Assembly: GCF_013009555.1 (NCBI RefSeq)
Contig: NZ_CP046176.1
Location: 124,001-188,000, forward strand
Reading direction: 5' to 3'
Length of the DNA: 64,000 bases
DNA from: Phocaeicola dorei
GTDB lineage: Bacteria > Bacteroidota > Bacteroidia > Bacteroidales > Bacteroidaceae
Shown here one piece after another: positions 32,824 to 41,291 of the stretch (the stretch's first letter is position 1; every line of letters begins with the position of its first letter). The translations under genes and the position numbers were made by a program. A model generated the notes under the pieces. It was not told the DNA's origin and did no database searches. It worked only from the letters and a program-made list of their open reading frames with translations.

Positions 32824-35800
32824 ATGAAACTCATTAAGGCCAATAATCTCAAACGATGGGCAGACACGTTGGAAATCCGGGGTTTGCTTTCTGAGTTAAT
32901 ACGCCGATTGGTGCATGTAACCAAGCCGCATCTTTCAAAGGTGTACATACCGACTGAAGAAAGCACTCATTCTGCCGGATGGGATGGCATTGTTATTTCT
33001 GAAGATAATGACACTTATCTGCCAGCTGGTACATGTCTTATTGAAATGGGAACAAATGAGAATGTTGCGGCAAAAGCTAATGACGATTATACAAAACGTA
33101 CAAAAGACTCTTTAGGATTTGAGAAAGAAGAATGTACTTTCGTTTTCATCACTCCTCGCGAATGGCCAAAAGCTCCATCTTGGGAAACAGACAAAAACAA
33201 ACTGAATGAGTGGAAAAAGGTTAAAGTGATAACAGCTGTAGAATTGGAAGATTGGTTGTCTTATTATCCTTCTGTTGCTTTATGGCTGACAGAAAAACTT
33301 AACATCTCCCATAGGGTGAAGATTCAGAGCATAGAATCATATTGGCACCAATGGTCAACCAACGACAAAGGGCAGCAACTTTGTTATAGTGTTGCCATTG
33401 GAGGACGTAAGGAATCTGTCAAAGAACTTTTGGAGAAAACAGAAAATCATATTGCGATAGATGTTTGTTCCCATTCTATAGAAGAATCGCTTGCATTTGT
33501 CGTGGCTGCTATATTACAATACGGAGATGACAGCCTTAAAAATAGAGTGCTTTTTGCGAAAGACAATGAAACCACAGGCTTATTGGCTTCACAATGTTCC
33601 AATATGGTTATTATCTCTAGTGGAGATGATAAAAACATTGATCCAAACGAGAATTGTTTGGTCTATGTTGCACATCCATCTTCAAGAAGTAAAAGTGGAG
33701 TGTCTATCACTCTACAGACACCAGAGCCAGACGATTTTATTAATGCTTTAAAAGAAAGCGGATTTAATGAAACGCAAGCAAGGCAGCTTTGTTCTGATAC
33801 AGGGCGAAGCACAGCTATCTTGAGAAGAAAACTTGGTTTTGAACGCAATAATCCTGATTGGGCGAAGCCTGAAAATATCAGCCGATTACTTCCGGCTTTT
33901 CTGATTGGGCGTTGGCTGAATAATCAGGAAGGAGACAAAAAATTAATTGAGGAGCTTTCAGGGATCGAATATTGCCAATTCGAAAATCTTATTCAGACAT
34001 TTGCTAAAGGCAACGATAGTCCTTTGGGACTTATTGATAGTCTATGGTATGTTATATCTCCATTTGACGCTATAAATTATGCAATAGATTTTATCACACC
34101 CCAATACTTGGATAGATTCTCTGCTATTATTGACAAAGTCGCAAATGATATTGACCTTGATGACAAAAAGGCAGCCACGACTGATTCCTTATTCTGGCAA
34201 AAACATAATACGAAGTATAGCTATTATGCTAAAGAAGGGGTATTCTTGACATTGGTGTTATTGGCTCTTCGAGGTGACAAAAATGCTCAACTGATTCCGT
34301 GGGTTGACGAAAAGGTTAGAGCAATATTAAATATAAACACTTTAGAATGGTGGTTTAGCTATTGCAAACATAATCTGATATCTCTCTTGGCAGAAGCTTC
34401 GCCTCAGGTTTTTATTCAGAGAATTGAAGATGATGTGATGAGCGATAATTCTATCATCCGTGAGATGTTCCGAATCAATTTTGAGCATACCTCCTTGTGG
34501 GGTAATAGCTCGCACTATGGATATGTTTTATCTGCATTGGAAGACTTGGCCTGGCCTGCAGAGAATCTTTCCAGAATTAGCCGAATCCTGTTTGAACTCT
34601 CGCCTTTAGGGAAGAAAGAAGGGTATGCTGGAAATCCTTTTGAGTCGTTGTGCAAAATATATTGTCTCTGGATGCCTAAAACAAAAGCAACCATAGAGCA
34701 ATGTTTTATGGTACTTGAATCCATGGCAGAGGAGTTTAGACCATTTGTTTTTAGACTTTGTAGATGTTTAGTGAACTATAGTCGTCAATCACAAAGCATT
34801 AATGGCCGCATAATGCGGTGGAGATATTTCGGAGAAGACGTTAAAGCCGTGACAATGGATGAGTTTTTGACAGCATTAACAGCTACAGTGAGGATGTTGA
34901 TACAAAATTGCGATTATAGCAATGATGCTATTGAATGCATGTTGGAAACAGCGACTGCTCCTGACTTGCCTGCTCATCTTAGGAAAGAAGTCCAAGATGC
35001 GATTTCTTCAAATATAGATTTTCTGAAAGGTAAAAATAAGTTCTGTGACAAAATAAGAGAAAAAATATATCATTTTGAAGAAGCCCGTGATTCAGATTGG
35101 TGTATAAGTGATGATGAGATGAACTGGCTAAAAAATCTCTTAGAAGCCATATTGCCAGATGATATTATTGAGGCTAACTTGTGGAAATTCAAGGCATTTT
35201 TGCCTGTACATGAACTACATCGGAGAGAGGATGATATACGTAAGTGGACAGAAAAGCAGTTGAGTTTCAGAGTAGCTGCCGTGAAAGAACTGTACAAGCG
35301 GATAGGATTCGATGGTTTAAGAAAGATTGTCGAGAAATCTGAAGACAAATATCAAACAGGCCTTGCATTTGCAAAATTCAAGACCACATACCCGATGATT
35401 GATTTTGTTTTAAACGAAGGTTTTGACAATCAACTTTTAGCAGGATTCTTTGTCTCTTTATTCAACACAAACAAGGAACGCTATTGGAAAGTAGTGAAGA
35501 AATACAATAATCGGAATGATATTCTTATTAGCATCGGAACAAATGAAGAATTAACCAGATTTGTCGAAACTCTACCAGAAGAAGCTAAGGAAAATTATTG
35601 GAAGACCGTATCTGTTTGGTGCTATTCTGACGATACGCTGAACATAATGACAGAGCAACTGCTTAAAGTGGGTAGGTATGGCGATGTATTATCTTTGCTA
35701 CGTCATGTTAGTTATGGTGGGAAGGACATTCCTGTTGCACCAGCCTTTAATGCCTTACAAGGATGGTTGAACAATATTAAAACACCAGAATTTGAGCAGT

Positions 35801-36528
35801 ACAGGCATGATGCAGAAGAAATACTGGAATATCTTGATAAAAATCCAAATGTCAAAGATGAACAAATAGTTAGTTTAGAACTTTTACTTAGCGAAATTTT
35901 CCATCTGGATTCTGATTGTCGCCTGTATCATTCTATTTACACAGAGCCAAAAAATTTGTTAGAACTAATATCATTTGCATACCGTGGAGATGAAGATTTT
36001 GACGATAAGACTTATTCTGATTCAGAGAGAAACATCGGGTTGCTTTCACTGCGTTTTATCAAAGGCCATGTAAAAAGTTGCCCTGGATTGACAAAAAACG
36101 GGACATTAGATGAAGATGCTTTGATGAAATATGCCGATGAATTTATGTCTCTTGCAAAAAGAGAGAAGTATTTTCATGCTGCAAAGATAGTGTTTGGTCA
36201 ATTGTTAGGCAACATTCCTGACAGGGAAGACTACCCACAGAATGTTCTCTGTAAACTATTGACAAAATATAGTGAACATGGTCGTGACAAATCAATCCTA
36301 AATTCTTTTCGATGCCAGTTCTTTAACAATCGTGGTATGACCTCACGTCTGCCCTACGATGGAGGACGAATTGAAAGAACACGAAGTGAGAAATACAAGA
36401 AATATGCAGATAAGACACGCTACACGTACCCAGATGTCGCATCAATCTTCGACTCATTGAGCCGAGATCATGAATTTGATGCATATCGTATGGACAATCA
36501 AGCTGAATTGGCAAAAATTGGGTACTAA
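32824..36528 (+). CDS. 1234-aa protein with restriction-nuclease-like N-terminus, defence candidate
   Basis: The N-terminal 160 residues have a PD-(D/E)XK-like pattern: Asp54 in AGWDG, Glu74 in CLIEMGTN and Lys84 in AAKAND, then strands TFVFITPREW. This resembles nuclease heads of large defence proteins. Residues of about 190-330 look like a degraded P-loop/STAND domain. The expected glycine loop reads GGRKESVKEL and lacks a Walker A, while GRSTAILRRKL is conserved in form. About 800 residues of helical, HEAT-like repeats follow. It is monocistronic at the right end of element A, AT-rich, and not matched to a named system here. Confidence 0.6.
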   Translation: MKLIKANNLKRWADTLEIRGLLSELIRRLVHVTKPHLSKVYIPTEESTHSAGWDGIVISEDNDTYLPAGTCLIEMGTNENVAAKANDDYTKRTKDSLGFEKEECTFVFITPREWPKAPSWETDKNKLNEWKKVKVITAVELEDWLSYYPSVALWLTEKLNISHRVKIQSIESYWHQWSTNDKGQQLCYSVAIGGRKESVKELLEKTENHIAIDVCSHSIEESLAFVVAAILQYGDDSLKNRVLFAKDNETTGLLASQCSNMVIISSGDDKNIDPNENCLVYVAHPSSRSKSGVSITLQTPEPDDFINALKESGFNETQARQLCSDTGRSTAILRRKLGFERNNPDWAKPENISRLLPAFLIGRWLNNQEGDKKLIEELSGIEYCQFENLIQTFAKGNDSPLGLIDSLWYVISPFDAINYAIDFITPQYLDRFSAIIDKVANDIDLDDKKAATTDSLFWQKHNTKYSYYAKEGVFLTLVLLALRGDKNAQLIPWVDEKVRAILNINTLEWWFSYCKHNLISLLAEASPQVFIQRIEDDVMSDNSIIREMFRINFEHTSLWGNSSHYGYVLSALEDLAWPAENLSRISRILFELSPLGKKEGYAGNPFESLCKIYCLWMPKTKATIEQCFMVLESMAEEFRPFVFRLCRCLVNYSRQSQSINGRIMRWRYFGEDVKAVTMDEFLTALTATVRMLIQNCDYSNDAIECMLETATAPDLPAHLRKEVQDAISSNIDFLKGKNKFCDKIREKIYHFEEARDSDWCISDDEMNWLKNLLEAILPDDIIEANLWKFKAFLPVHELHRREDDIRKWTEKQLSFRVAAVKELYKRIGFDGLRKIVEKSEDKYQTGLAFAKFKTTYPMIDFVLNEGFDNQLLAGFFVSLFNTNKERYWKVVKKYNNRNDILISIGTNEELTRFVETLPEEAKENYWKTVSVWCYSDDTLNIMTEQLLKVGRYGDVLSLLRHVSYGGKDIPVAPAFNALQGWLNNIKTPEFEQYRHDAEEILEYLDKNPNVKDEQIVSLELLLSEIFHLDSDCRLYHSIYTEPKNLLELISFAYRGDEDFDDKTYSDSERNIGLLSLRFIKGHVKSCPGLTKNGTLDEDALMKYADEFMSLAKREKYFHAAKIVFGQLLGNIPDREDYPQNVLCKLLTKYSEHGRDKSILNSFRCQFFNNRGMTSRLPYDGGRIERTRSEKYKKYADKTRYTYPDVASIFDSLSRDHEFDAYRMDNQAELAKIGY

Positions 36529-36622
36529 AATATGATGCGATATTTAACATTGACTATTAATATAAAGTAATAGTGCTGTATCCCTAATGAATTTAACGGC
36601 AATATACAATCTCTCAAATTCT

Positions 36623-36645
36623 GCGTAAACAATGCGTAAACAAAC
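36623..36645 (+). repeat. Element A arm-type repeat, right copy (23 bp)
   Basis: This is an exact copy of 9719-9741, in direct orientation, 113 bp inside the middle att. The paired placement near both ends of element A supports a role as integrase arm or accessory-factor sites. Confidence 0.6.
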
Positions 36646-36758
36646 GGTTTCAGTTATGGGTATTTAATGAGTTTTATAAGAAATAGTGAAATTTATAACT
36701 ACTTGATATTCAGCAAATATTGATAAAATAAACTATCGCAGAATATCATTTTATCGTT

Positions 36759-36801
36759 CTCATAATCTGGAGGTCCCTGGTTCAAGCCCAGGCTGGTCCA
36801 C
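36759..36801 (+). repeat. Middle att site shared by elements A and B, copy 2
   Basis: This exact 43-bp copy of the tRNA-Met 3' half is the right end of element A and the left end of element B. The 5' half of a tRNA is absent upstream, so it is not a tRNA gene. Confidence 0.9.
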
Positions 36802-36823
36802 AAAGCATAAAACAAAGGAAATC

Positions 36824-36857
36824 AAGCCGTTACAAAGAGATTTGTAGCGGCTTTTTT
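36824..36857 (+). terminator. Terminator at the left end of element B
   Basis: AAGCCGTTACAAA (36824-36836), loop GAGA, and TTTGTAGCGGCTT (36841-36853) pair with one G-T wobble and are followed by T's. It would end tRNA transcription when element B alone occupies the tRNA gene. Confidence 0.75.
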
Positions 36858-36876
36858 CTTTGCACACAAAAGTTCA

Positions 36877-36901
36877 TTGCACACAATTTGCACACAGCTT
36901 C
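36877..36901 (+). repeat. Element B arm-type repeat, left copy (25 bp)
   Basis: It contains TTGCACACAATTTGCACACA plus five further bases. It matches 41097-41121 at 22 of 25 positions in direct orientation, with a TGCACAC half site just before it. It is unlike the element A arm sequence. Confidence 0.6.
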
Positions 36902-37075
36902 CGAGAAGTACTGATAATCAATGATAAACGAAACACACCGGTAAATTACATCGCATTTCATCTCGTTTCTTTCTTTCATAACTATTGCCTTACCGGTTGA
37001 GGTTTTTCACCGATAGTATAATACAAATAAAAGGGATAAGCTACACACCGATAGTTATCCCTTTTATTCTCAAAA

Positions 37076-37312
37076 TCACTTTTTGATAGGAGGAATGAGC
37101 CCGTATTTTGCGGCTATTTCAAATAAGCGGTCACTGTTATATCGATACTGCCCCACTATCATAGCGGAATATTCACTATCAGTTTCATCATAGTCATAAT
37201 TGGGATAAAAACTACTAACCTTATGGAATAAAGCCCTACCTTCCTCATCAAACATATTCTTAATGATATTGCCAATAGCAATCCAATCGTTGTAATAATA
37301 AGTAATATCCAC
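37076..37312 (-). CDS. PriCT-like C-terminal fragment, out of frame with 37159-37800
   Basis: This frame (78 aa from a GTG) reads YYNDWIAIGNIIKN, EEGRALFHKVSSFYPNYD and SDRLFEIAAKYGLIPP. That is the pattern of PriCT_2/primase C-terminal motifs found in Bacteroides VirE/BT4734-type proteins. A stop (TGA) lies just upstream in the same frame, so translation must either start at the GTG or come from the upstream frame by a -1 shift. It probably is the true C-terminus of the gene at 37159-37800. Confidence 0.55.
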   Translation of the reverse strand: MDITYYYNDWIAIGNIIKNMFDEEGRALFHKVSSFYPNYDYDETDSEYSAMIVGQYRYNSDRLFEIAAKYGLIPPIKK

Positions 37313-37800
37313 TTGACTTCATCAATATAAAGTTCGCGTTCCCTTTGAGCTTCCTCATGTTCTTTGATATTCCTTTCCAACCGCTCAAAGTAAGCGTCAC
37401 CGAGTCCTTTCTCTTCAAGTGTTTTATCAAACATATCAATGATTTCATCTGAAAATTCTTCTTCATCGTCATCTTCGGTCCAATCATCCAAAGTGGCAAA
37501 TATATCTTCCCCGTTATCTTCTTTCTCTGGTGAAGAAGTATCTTCAACCTCTGTTTCATCCTCGCACTCAATATCCGGCCCTAACATATCGATAAGCTCG
37601 TCAATGGTATACTCTCTTTTTTCTGGAGTATTCTCCGCAACGTCTTCTTGGGTAGTAGGCTCGTTTACGCTCGCTTCCTGTTCTTGAACAACAACAGGCT
37701 TTTCTTCTACTGCTTTCTTTTTCTTTGGAGATTTCTTTTTAGCTCCTACAACCTCAGTAGTCAAAGGTTGTTCTTCTTGGGTTCTTTTCTTACGTGTCAT
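37159..37800 (-). CDS. Acidic linker protein whose C-terminal PriCT domain is shifted out of frame
   Basis: Residues 1-163 form a lysine-rich head (AKKKSPKKKKAVEEKP), a long acidic linker and a coiled-coil-like helix. The last 50 residues (ILLIITTIGLLLAISLRICL) look like translation of the wrong frame, because the overlapping frame (37076-37312) gives a good PriCT-like domain. A 1-nt deletion near 37312 explains both. Intact proteins of this form in Bacteroides carry the basic/acidic head and PriCT_2 in one chain. The alternative, a genuine C-terminal membrane anchor, seems less likely. Confidence 0.5.
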   Translation of the reverse strand: MTRKKRTQEEQPLTTEVVGAKKKSPKKKKAVEEKPVVVQEQEASVNEPTTQEDVAENTPEKREYTIDELIDMLGPDIECEDETEVEDTSSPEKEDNGEDIFATLDDWTEDDDEEEFSDEIIDMFDKTLEEKGLGDAYFERLERNIKEHEEAQRERELYIDEVKWILLIITTIGLLLAISLRICLMRKVGLYSIRLVVFIPIMTMMKLIVNIPL

Positions 37801-38094
37801 AACTTTATTTATTTTGACATTAATAATTTTCCGAGTAATTGAATTTTCGGTTAATACATATATCCACGATATTGTCAGAATATAAGGGAATAGGGTATTT
37901 TAACTATATTATTAAGCCCTCGCACCAGTAATTTAGCACAAAGAAAGCTCGGTTATCCTAATGAGTAGGTATTACCGGGCAAAGAGAGAAGACAGCTCAT
38001 ATAAGCTATATAGGCTATAAAAACGAGGTCAAAAGGTTGGTGTTCTTAGTTCGCTCTTCTTTCTCAAAGCTCGCCAGATATGCTTCTGTAGTTC

Positions 38095-39237
38095 TTAGTC
38101 GGTATGCCCCAAAGACTCGCTTATATACGAGATATTGACTCCGCTTCGTTTCAATACGGTTGCGTATGAGTGTCTTGCGGTGTATGTGGTAATGTTGCCG
38201 ATTCCCAATTCTTCACCTATCAACTTCATACGCTTGTTTATTCGTTTTACTACATCACGAGTTATGGCTTTAGCTTCAATTGCCGTTTCATTCCCTTTCA
38301 TATATGGAAATATATAATTGTCAGGTAGAGGCTTATTTCCCCATTTATCAATGACAGCCTGCATTTGTACTGAAATAGTTGCTCGTATCTCTTTTCTGTT
38401 TTTTGTTGTGCGCTCTGTTTTCTGCCTTACAAAGCATATCTCACCGTCCACAATATCCGAGAACTTTAGTTTCAGCATGTCTGTCGGATTGATACCGTTA
38501 CACAAGTAAATGAATATCCAAAGGTCTTTATACCTATTAGTCGTTTCATTTCCGCTCTTATAATCGAAAATAGCTTTCAACTGTTTCTTTGTCAAGCCTT
38601 TCTTTCTTCCAATACCGGTCTTTATCTCAAACAAGCCTTTTCCAAATGGGTATTGCGACTCTTTGATAACTCCGGCTCTCTTTGCTTCATTCATCAAAGT
38701 ACGAATATTCCTCATGTGCATACCGATTGTAGAAACGCTTCTTGTCTTTGACCAAAGTTTCTCACATTTCTGCAACCATTCAACAGTAATGGCACTGAAC
38801 GGAATATCTTTTCCTCCAACTTCTTCAACCATAACTAAAGTACATTTGAAGAATTGCATTGTTCCGATTCTATCTTCGCTTTTCAATTCCTCAATTTTTG
38901 CTCTTATGACACTATTTAGAGTGTCTCCGGTTGCCTTTCCCAAACGTAAATTAAGCGTATTGAAAGAGAATATTCCCTTTTCTGCCAGTGCTTCAACATT
39001 CATCCGGACTAAAGAAAAACAGCTTTCAATGGCTTGTTTGATTTTTCTGTATTCAAACGATTTACTGCCCGGCAGCTTGTTCCATTCTTCTTTTGTCATA
39101 CAAATGCCAATGGAATCATATTTTGGCCTCTTCTGATAATAACCCTTGATTTTAACAGGATATTTACCCTCCTTGTTGATTGTACGTGCACCCAGTACCG
39201 TAGAAACTACGACACCATCTTTAGAATAATTGAACAT
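38095..39237 (-). CDS. Tyrosine integrase of element B, truncated before the catalytic tyrosine
   Basis: The 380-aa frame has an N-terminal arm domain and SAM-like region, then the catalytic core with Arg in YTARHSYATVLK and the GH of ESLGHTD. It stops right there. In the -1 frame the sequence continues LRTTEAYLASFEKEERTKN to a TAG at 38015-38017, which is exactly the missing C-terminus with its EAYL tyrosine. A single lost base around 38097 therefore truncates the enzyme, and the full gene would be 38015-39237. As read, it should be unable to cleave DNA. Related to, but distinct from, the element A integrase. Confidence 0.8.
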   Translation of the reverse strand: MFNYSKDGVVVSTVLGARTINKEGKYPVKIKGYYQKRPKYDSIGICMTKEEWNKLPGSKSFEYRKIKQAIESCFSLVRMNVEALAEKGIFSFNTLNLRLGKATGDTLNSVIRAKIEELKSEDRIGTMQFFKCTLVMVEEVGGKDIPFSAITVEWLQKCEKLWSKTRSVSTIGMHMRNIRTLMNEAKRAGVIKESQYPFGKGLFEIKTGIGRKKGLTKKQLKAIFDYKSGNETTNRYKDLWIFIYLCNGINPTDMLKLKFSDIVDGEICFVRQKTERTTKNRKEIRATISVQMQAVIDKWGNKPLPDNYIFPYMKGNETAIEAKAITRDVVKRINKRMKLIGEELGIGNITTYTARHSYATVLKRSGVNISYISESLGHTD

Positions 39238-39554
39238 GATTTTTAGTAATTACATGCAAGTGGAATTGCTTGCAATAATCTATATATCTATTTTTTGAGG
39301 GAAATATAGACGGGTTTGAAACGTTTTGAAGCCTTTTGAATAGTTTAGATATTTTCTTCAAGAGGTTTAAGCAAAGATGCAAATTATATGATATAATACT
39401 ACACTTTTTATCAAAGAAACTAAATTCTTATTTTCAAGAAATAGAAAATCAATATCCTCTCAATAATTCGTACATTAATGATTTGAAAAAGCGTTTATAA
39501 ATAAACAATATGTCTTTTCTATCGTTTATTTAATGTATAATACAATACTGTATA
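39238..39554. other. AT-rich intergenic DNA between integrase B and higBA
   Basis: The stretch is strongly AT-rich and contains no open frame of note. It presumably holds the divergent integrase promoter, but no convincing -33/-7 pair was found on the minus strand. Confidence 0.4.
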
Positions 39555-39630
39555 ATTATCAAATTTGATAATTTATACCATGAAATTTGTTATCACAAAA
39601 AATAAAATTCTTATCTTTGCAGAAAGATAA
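39555..39630 (+). promoter_or_regulatory. Promoter and operators of the higBA-type module
   Basis: TTTG (39586-39589) and TATCTTTG (39612-39619), 22 nt apart, form a promoter 20 nt before the toxin start. An 18-bp perfect palindrome ATTATCAAATTTGATAAT (39555-39572) lies upstream, and TTATCTTT-GCAG-AAAGATAA (39611-39630) overlaps the -7 box. Such palindromes are the usual binding sites of the antitoxin HTH, giving autorepression. Confidence 0.6.
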
Positions 39631-39639
39631 TGAAATTGC

Positions 39640-39963
39640 ATGAATATCTATACAGAAGATGAAGCATTAATAGAGTTGTTGGAAGTGGGTTGCACCAATG
39701 ACAAAAGATACAAAAGACTTCCTAAGGATGTTATTAAAGGTTATATAAAAGCATATAATCATTTAAGGGCAGCCAAACGAATAGAAGATTTATTCAGAAT
39801 TGGAAGTTTGCATTATGAACGGTTAAAAGGAGATTTAAAGGACTTTGAATCGGTTAGATGTACTGGACGTTGGAGGCTAATATTTAAAAGTTCTACCATA
39901 GACAGTTCATTGATAATTACAGATATAGAATTAATAGAAATATCCAACCATTATGGCGACTAA
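39640..39963 (+). CDS. higB: HigB-type toxin (RelE/ParE superfamily)
   Basis: The 107-aa protein has the HigB layout: helical start, LPKDVIKGYIKAYNHLRAA, then DLFRIGSLHYERLKGDLKDF and the strands VRCTGRWRLIFK-IITDIELIEISNHY. RelE-fold HigB toxins cleave mRNA on ribosomes. The gene overlaps the HigA-type antitoxin by 11 nt, with the toxin first, as is standard for higBA. It looks intact while the rest of element B is decayed. Confidence 0.88.
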   Translation: MNIYTEDEALIELLEVGCTNDKRYKRLPKDVIKGYIKAYNHLRAAKRIEDLFRIGSLHYERLKGDLKDFESVRCTGRWRLIFKSSTIDSSLIITDIELIEISNHYGD

Positions 39964-41068
39964 ATTTAAATTAAACGATTGTGTACCTTGCATAGCAATT
40001 CATCCGGGAGAAATCATTAAGGATGAATTAGATGCAAGAGAGATGAAGCAAAAAGAATTAGCTTCATTTATGGGTATGCCTACTTCCGTACTCAATGATA
40101 TAATAAAGGGGCGTCGTGCTATAACTCCTGAAGTTGCTGTTTTGTTACAGGAAATTTTAAGTATAGACGCTTCTTATTGGTTATCATTACAAAATCAATA
40201 TGATATAGACAAAGCAAATATCAATACAAAAATAATAGAACGGAAAAGAAATATTGAGATTTGGAAAATCATTTCTCAATATTGTTCTATTAAATGTTTT
40301 GAGAAATTAAATATTATAGGAACTAAAATATCAGAGAATATAAAAACTATATATTCAATTTTTGGTGTTACCTCTGTTGAAGAACTAATAACATTATACT
40401 CTCAAGAGAAAGAAGTTTCTTATTTTAAGAAATCTGAGCGTTTGAAAAGTGAGCCTATAAATATTTTTTCATGGAAATACTATGTTTTTTATGAAAGTTC
40501 GAAAATTCAGTGTGATACGAAGTTTAGTAACGACAATTTAAATAATCTTATTGATGAATTAAATCATTTATTTGTTATAAATAAGGATACTATAGATACA
40601 ACAAAAAAAATTCTATCACGATATGGAATTAAATTTATCATAGTGCCCAAATTTGACAAAACTCCCATTGATGGATTTTCTTTTTGGCAAGGAGAAAACC
40701 CAACTATTGTATTAACATTACGATTAAACAGAATTGACAATTATGCCTTTGCTTTATTGCATGAAATATATCATGTTTATATGCATCTTTTCAACAATAG
40801 AGAACAAAAATATATTTCCATCGAAGGAGCTGAAATAAATAAATGTGAAGAAGAAGCAAATAAATTCGCCAAGTATTCTTTAATTAGCAAAGACTTATGG
40901 AGTGCATTCTTAAAACAACATTCTATGATTTCTCCACATGCAATGCAAATGAAAATAAAACAATTTGCTCATCAACATAATATCAATGAAGCTATTGTTT
41001 TAGGATTTTATCAACACGATATTAATTTGTACTCTATTAAAAGTTCAATATCAAGAGAAATAAAATAG
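39953..41068 (+). CDS. higA: HigA-type antitoxin fused to an ImmA/IrrE metallopeptidase domain
   Basis: The 371-aa protein has two parts. Residues of about 10-95 are a HigA HTH (HPGEIIKDELDAREMKQKEL, IKGRRAITPEVAVLLQEIL). The C-terminal half is an ImmA/IrrE (COG2856) zinc peptidase with HEIYH (His270, Glu271, His274) and a downstream glutamate-rich helix (EEEANKFAKYSL). Classical HigA has about 100 residues. The fused protease suggests that antitoxin stability or operon repression is controlled by proteolysis. It overlaps the toxin gene by 11 nt. Confidence 0.88.
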   Translation: MATKFKLNDCVPCIAIHPGEIIKDELDAREMKQKELASFMGMPTSVLNDIIKGRRAITPEVAVLLQEILSIDASYWLSLQNQYDIDKANINTKIIERKRNIEIWKIISQYCSIKCFEKLNIIGTKISENIKTIYSIFGVTSVEELITLYSQEKEVSYFKKSERLKSEPINIFSWKYYVFYESSKIQCDTKFSNDNLNNLIDELNHLFVINKDTIDTTKKILSRYGIKFIIVPKFDKTPIDGFSFWQGENPTIVLTLRLNRIDNYAFALLHEIYHVYMHLFNNREQKYISIEGAEINKCEEEANKFAKYSLISKDLWSAFLKQHSMISPHAMQMKIKQFAHQHNINEAIVLGFYQHDINLYSIKSSISREIK

Positions 41069-41096
41069 TCCAATTATATGTACCGTGCAAATCTAA

Positions 41097-41121
41097 TTGC
41101 ACGCAATTTGCACGCATCTTC
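41097..41121 (+). repeat. Element B arm-type repeat, right copy (25 bp)
   Basis: It contains TTGCACGCAATTTGCACGCA plus five further bases and matches the left copy at 22 of 25 positions in the same orientation. An inverted half site (CGTGCAAAT) lies about 10 bp upstream. It is 123 bp inside the right att site. Confidence 0.6.
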
Positions 41122-41244
41122 AGAAAATAGAAGAAAACAAGAAAGATTATTTGAAAAAGAAATACTACCTTTAGGCTTGAAAATCAAGGAGTATGAACCT
41201 GAAAAGAAATGAAGAGCAAATTACTGAAAATCAATTATTTGCGA

Positions 41245-41287
41245 CTCATAATCTGGAGGTCCCTGGTTCAAGCCCAGGCTGGTCCAC
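41245..41287 (+). repeat. attR of element B: tRNA 3'-half repeat, copy 3
   Basis: This is the third exact 43-bp copy of the tRNA-Met 3' half. The match to the tRNA extends two more bases upstream (from 41243). Host sequence resumes after it. Confidence 0.9.
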
Positions 41288-41291
41288 AAAT

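Larger units (their letters stand above)
9669..36801 (+). mobile_element. Element A: integrative mobilizable element in tRNA-Met with a defence-like cargo
   Basis: About 27.1 kb lie between two copies of the 43-bp att sequence. Near the left end are a tyrosine integrase, a DUF3853 protein, a VapE-type replication protein, a MobC-like protein and a relaxase. No type IV secretion genes are seen, so transfer would need a helper conjugative element. The right two-thirds (18.7-36.5 kb) carries the four cargo modules. A 23-bp repeat lies just inside each end, the expected place for integrase arm sites. The junction with element B is the shared middle att. Confidence 0.85.
36802..41287 (+). mobile_element. 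Element B: 4.5-kb decayed integrative element with a HigBA-type module
   Basis: It is bounded by the 43-bp att copies at 36759-36801 and 41245-41287. It carries a PriCT-type gene broken by a frameshift, a tyrosine integrase frameshifted before its catalytic Tyr, and an intact HigB/HigA-IrrE pair. Its own arm repeats (36877-36901 and 41097-41121) differ from those of element A, so it is a separate element that uses the same target. Confidence 0.8.

Noticed and set aside
36759..36801. A second tRNA-Met gene
   Set aside because: Only the 3' 43 bases are present; the D-arm and 5' acceptor strand are absent, so it is an att copy. The same holds for 41245-41287.
9669..36801. Element A as a conjugative (self-transferring) element
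   Set aside because: Integrase, MobC and relaxase are present but no coupling protein or type IV secretion (Tra) genes are seen; it is mobilizable at most.
37159..37250. A C-terminal membrane anchor on the acidic protein of element B
   Set aside because: The hydrophobic tail is better explained by frame loss, because the other frame over the same bases encodes a PriCT-like domain.
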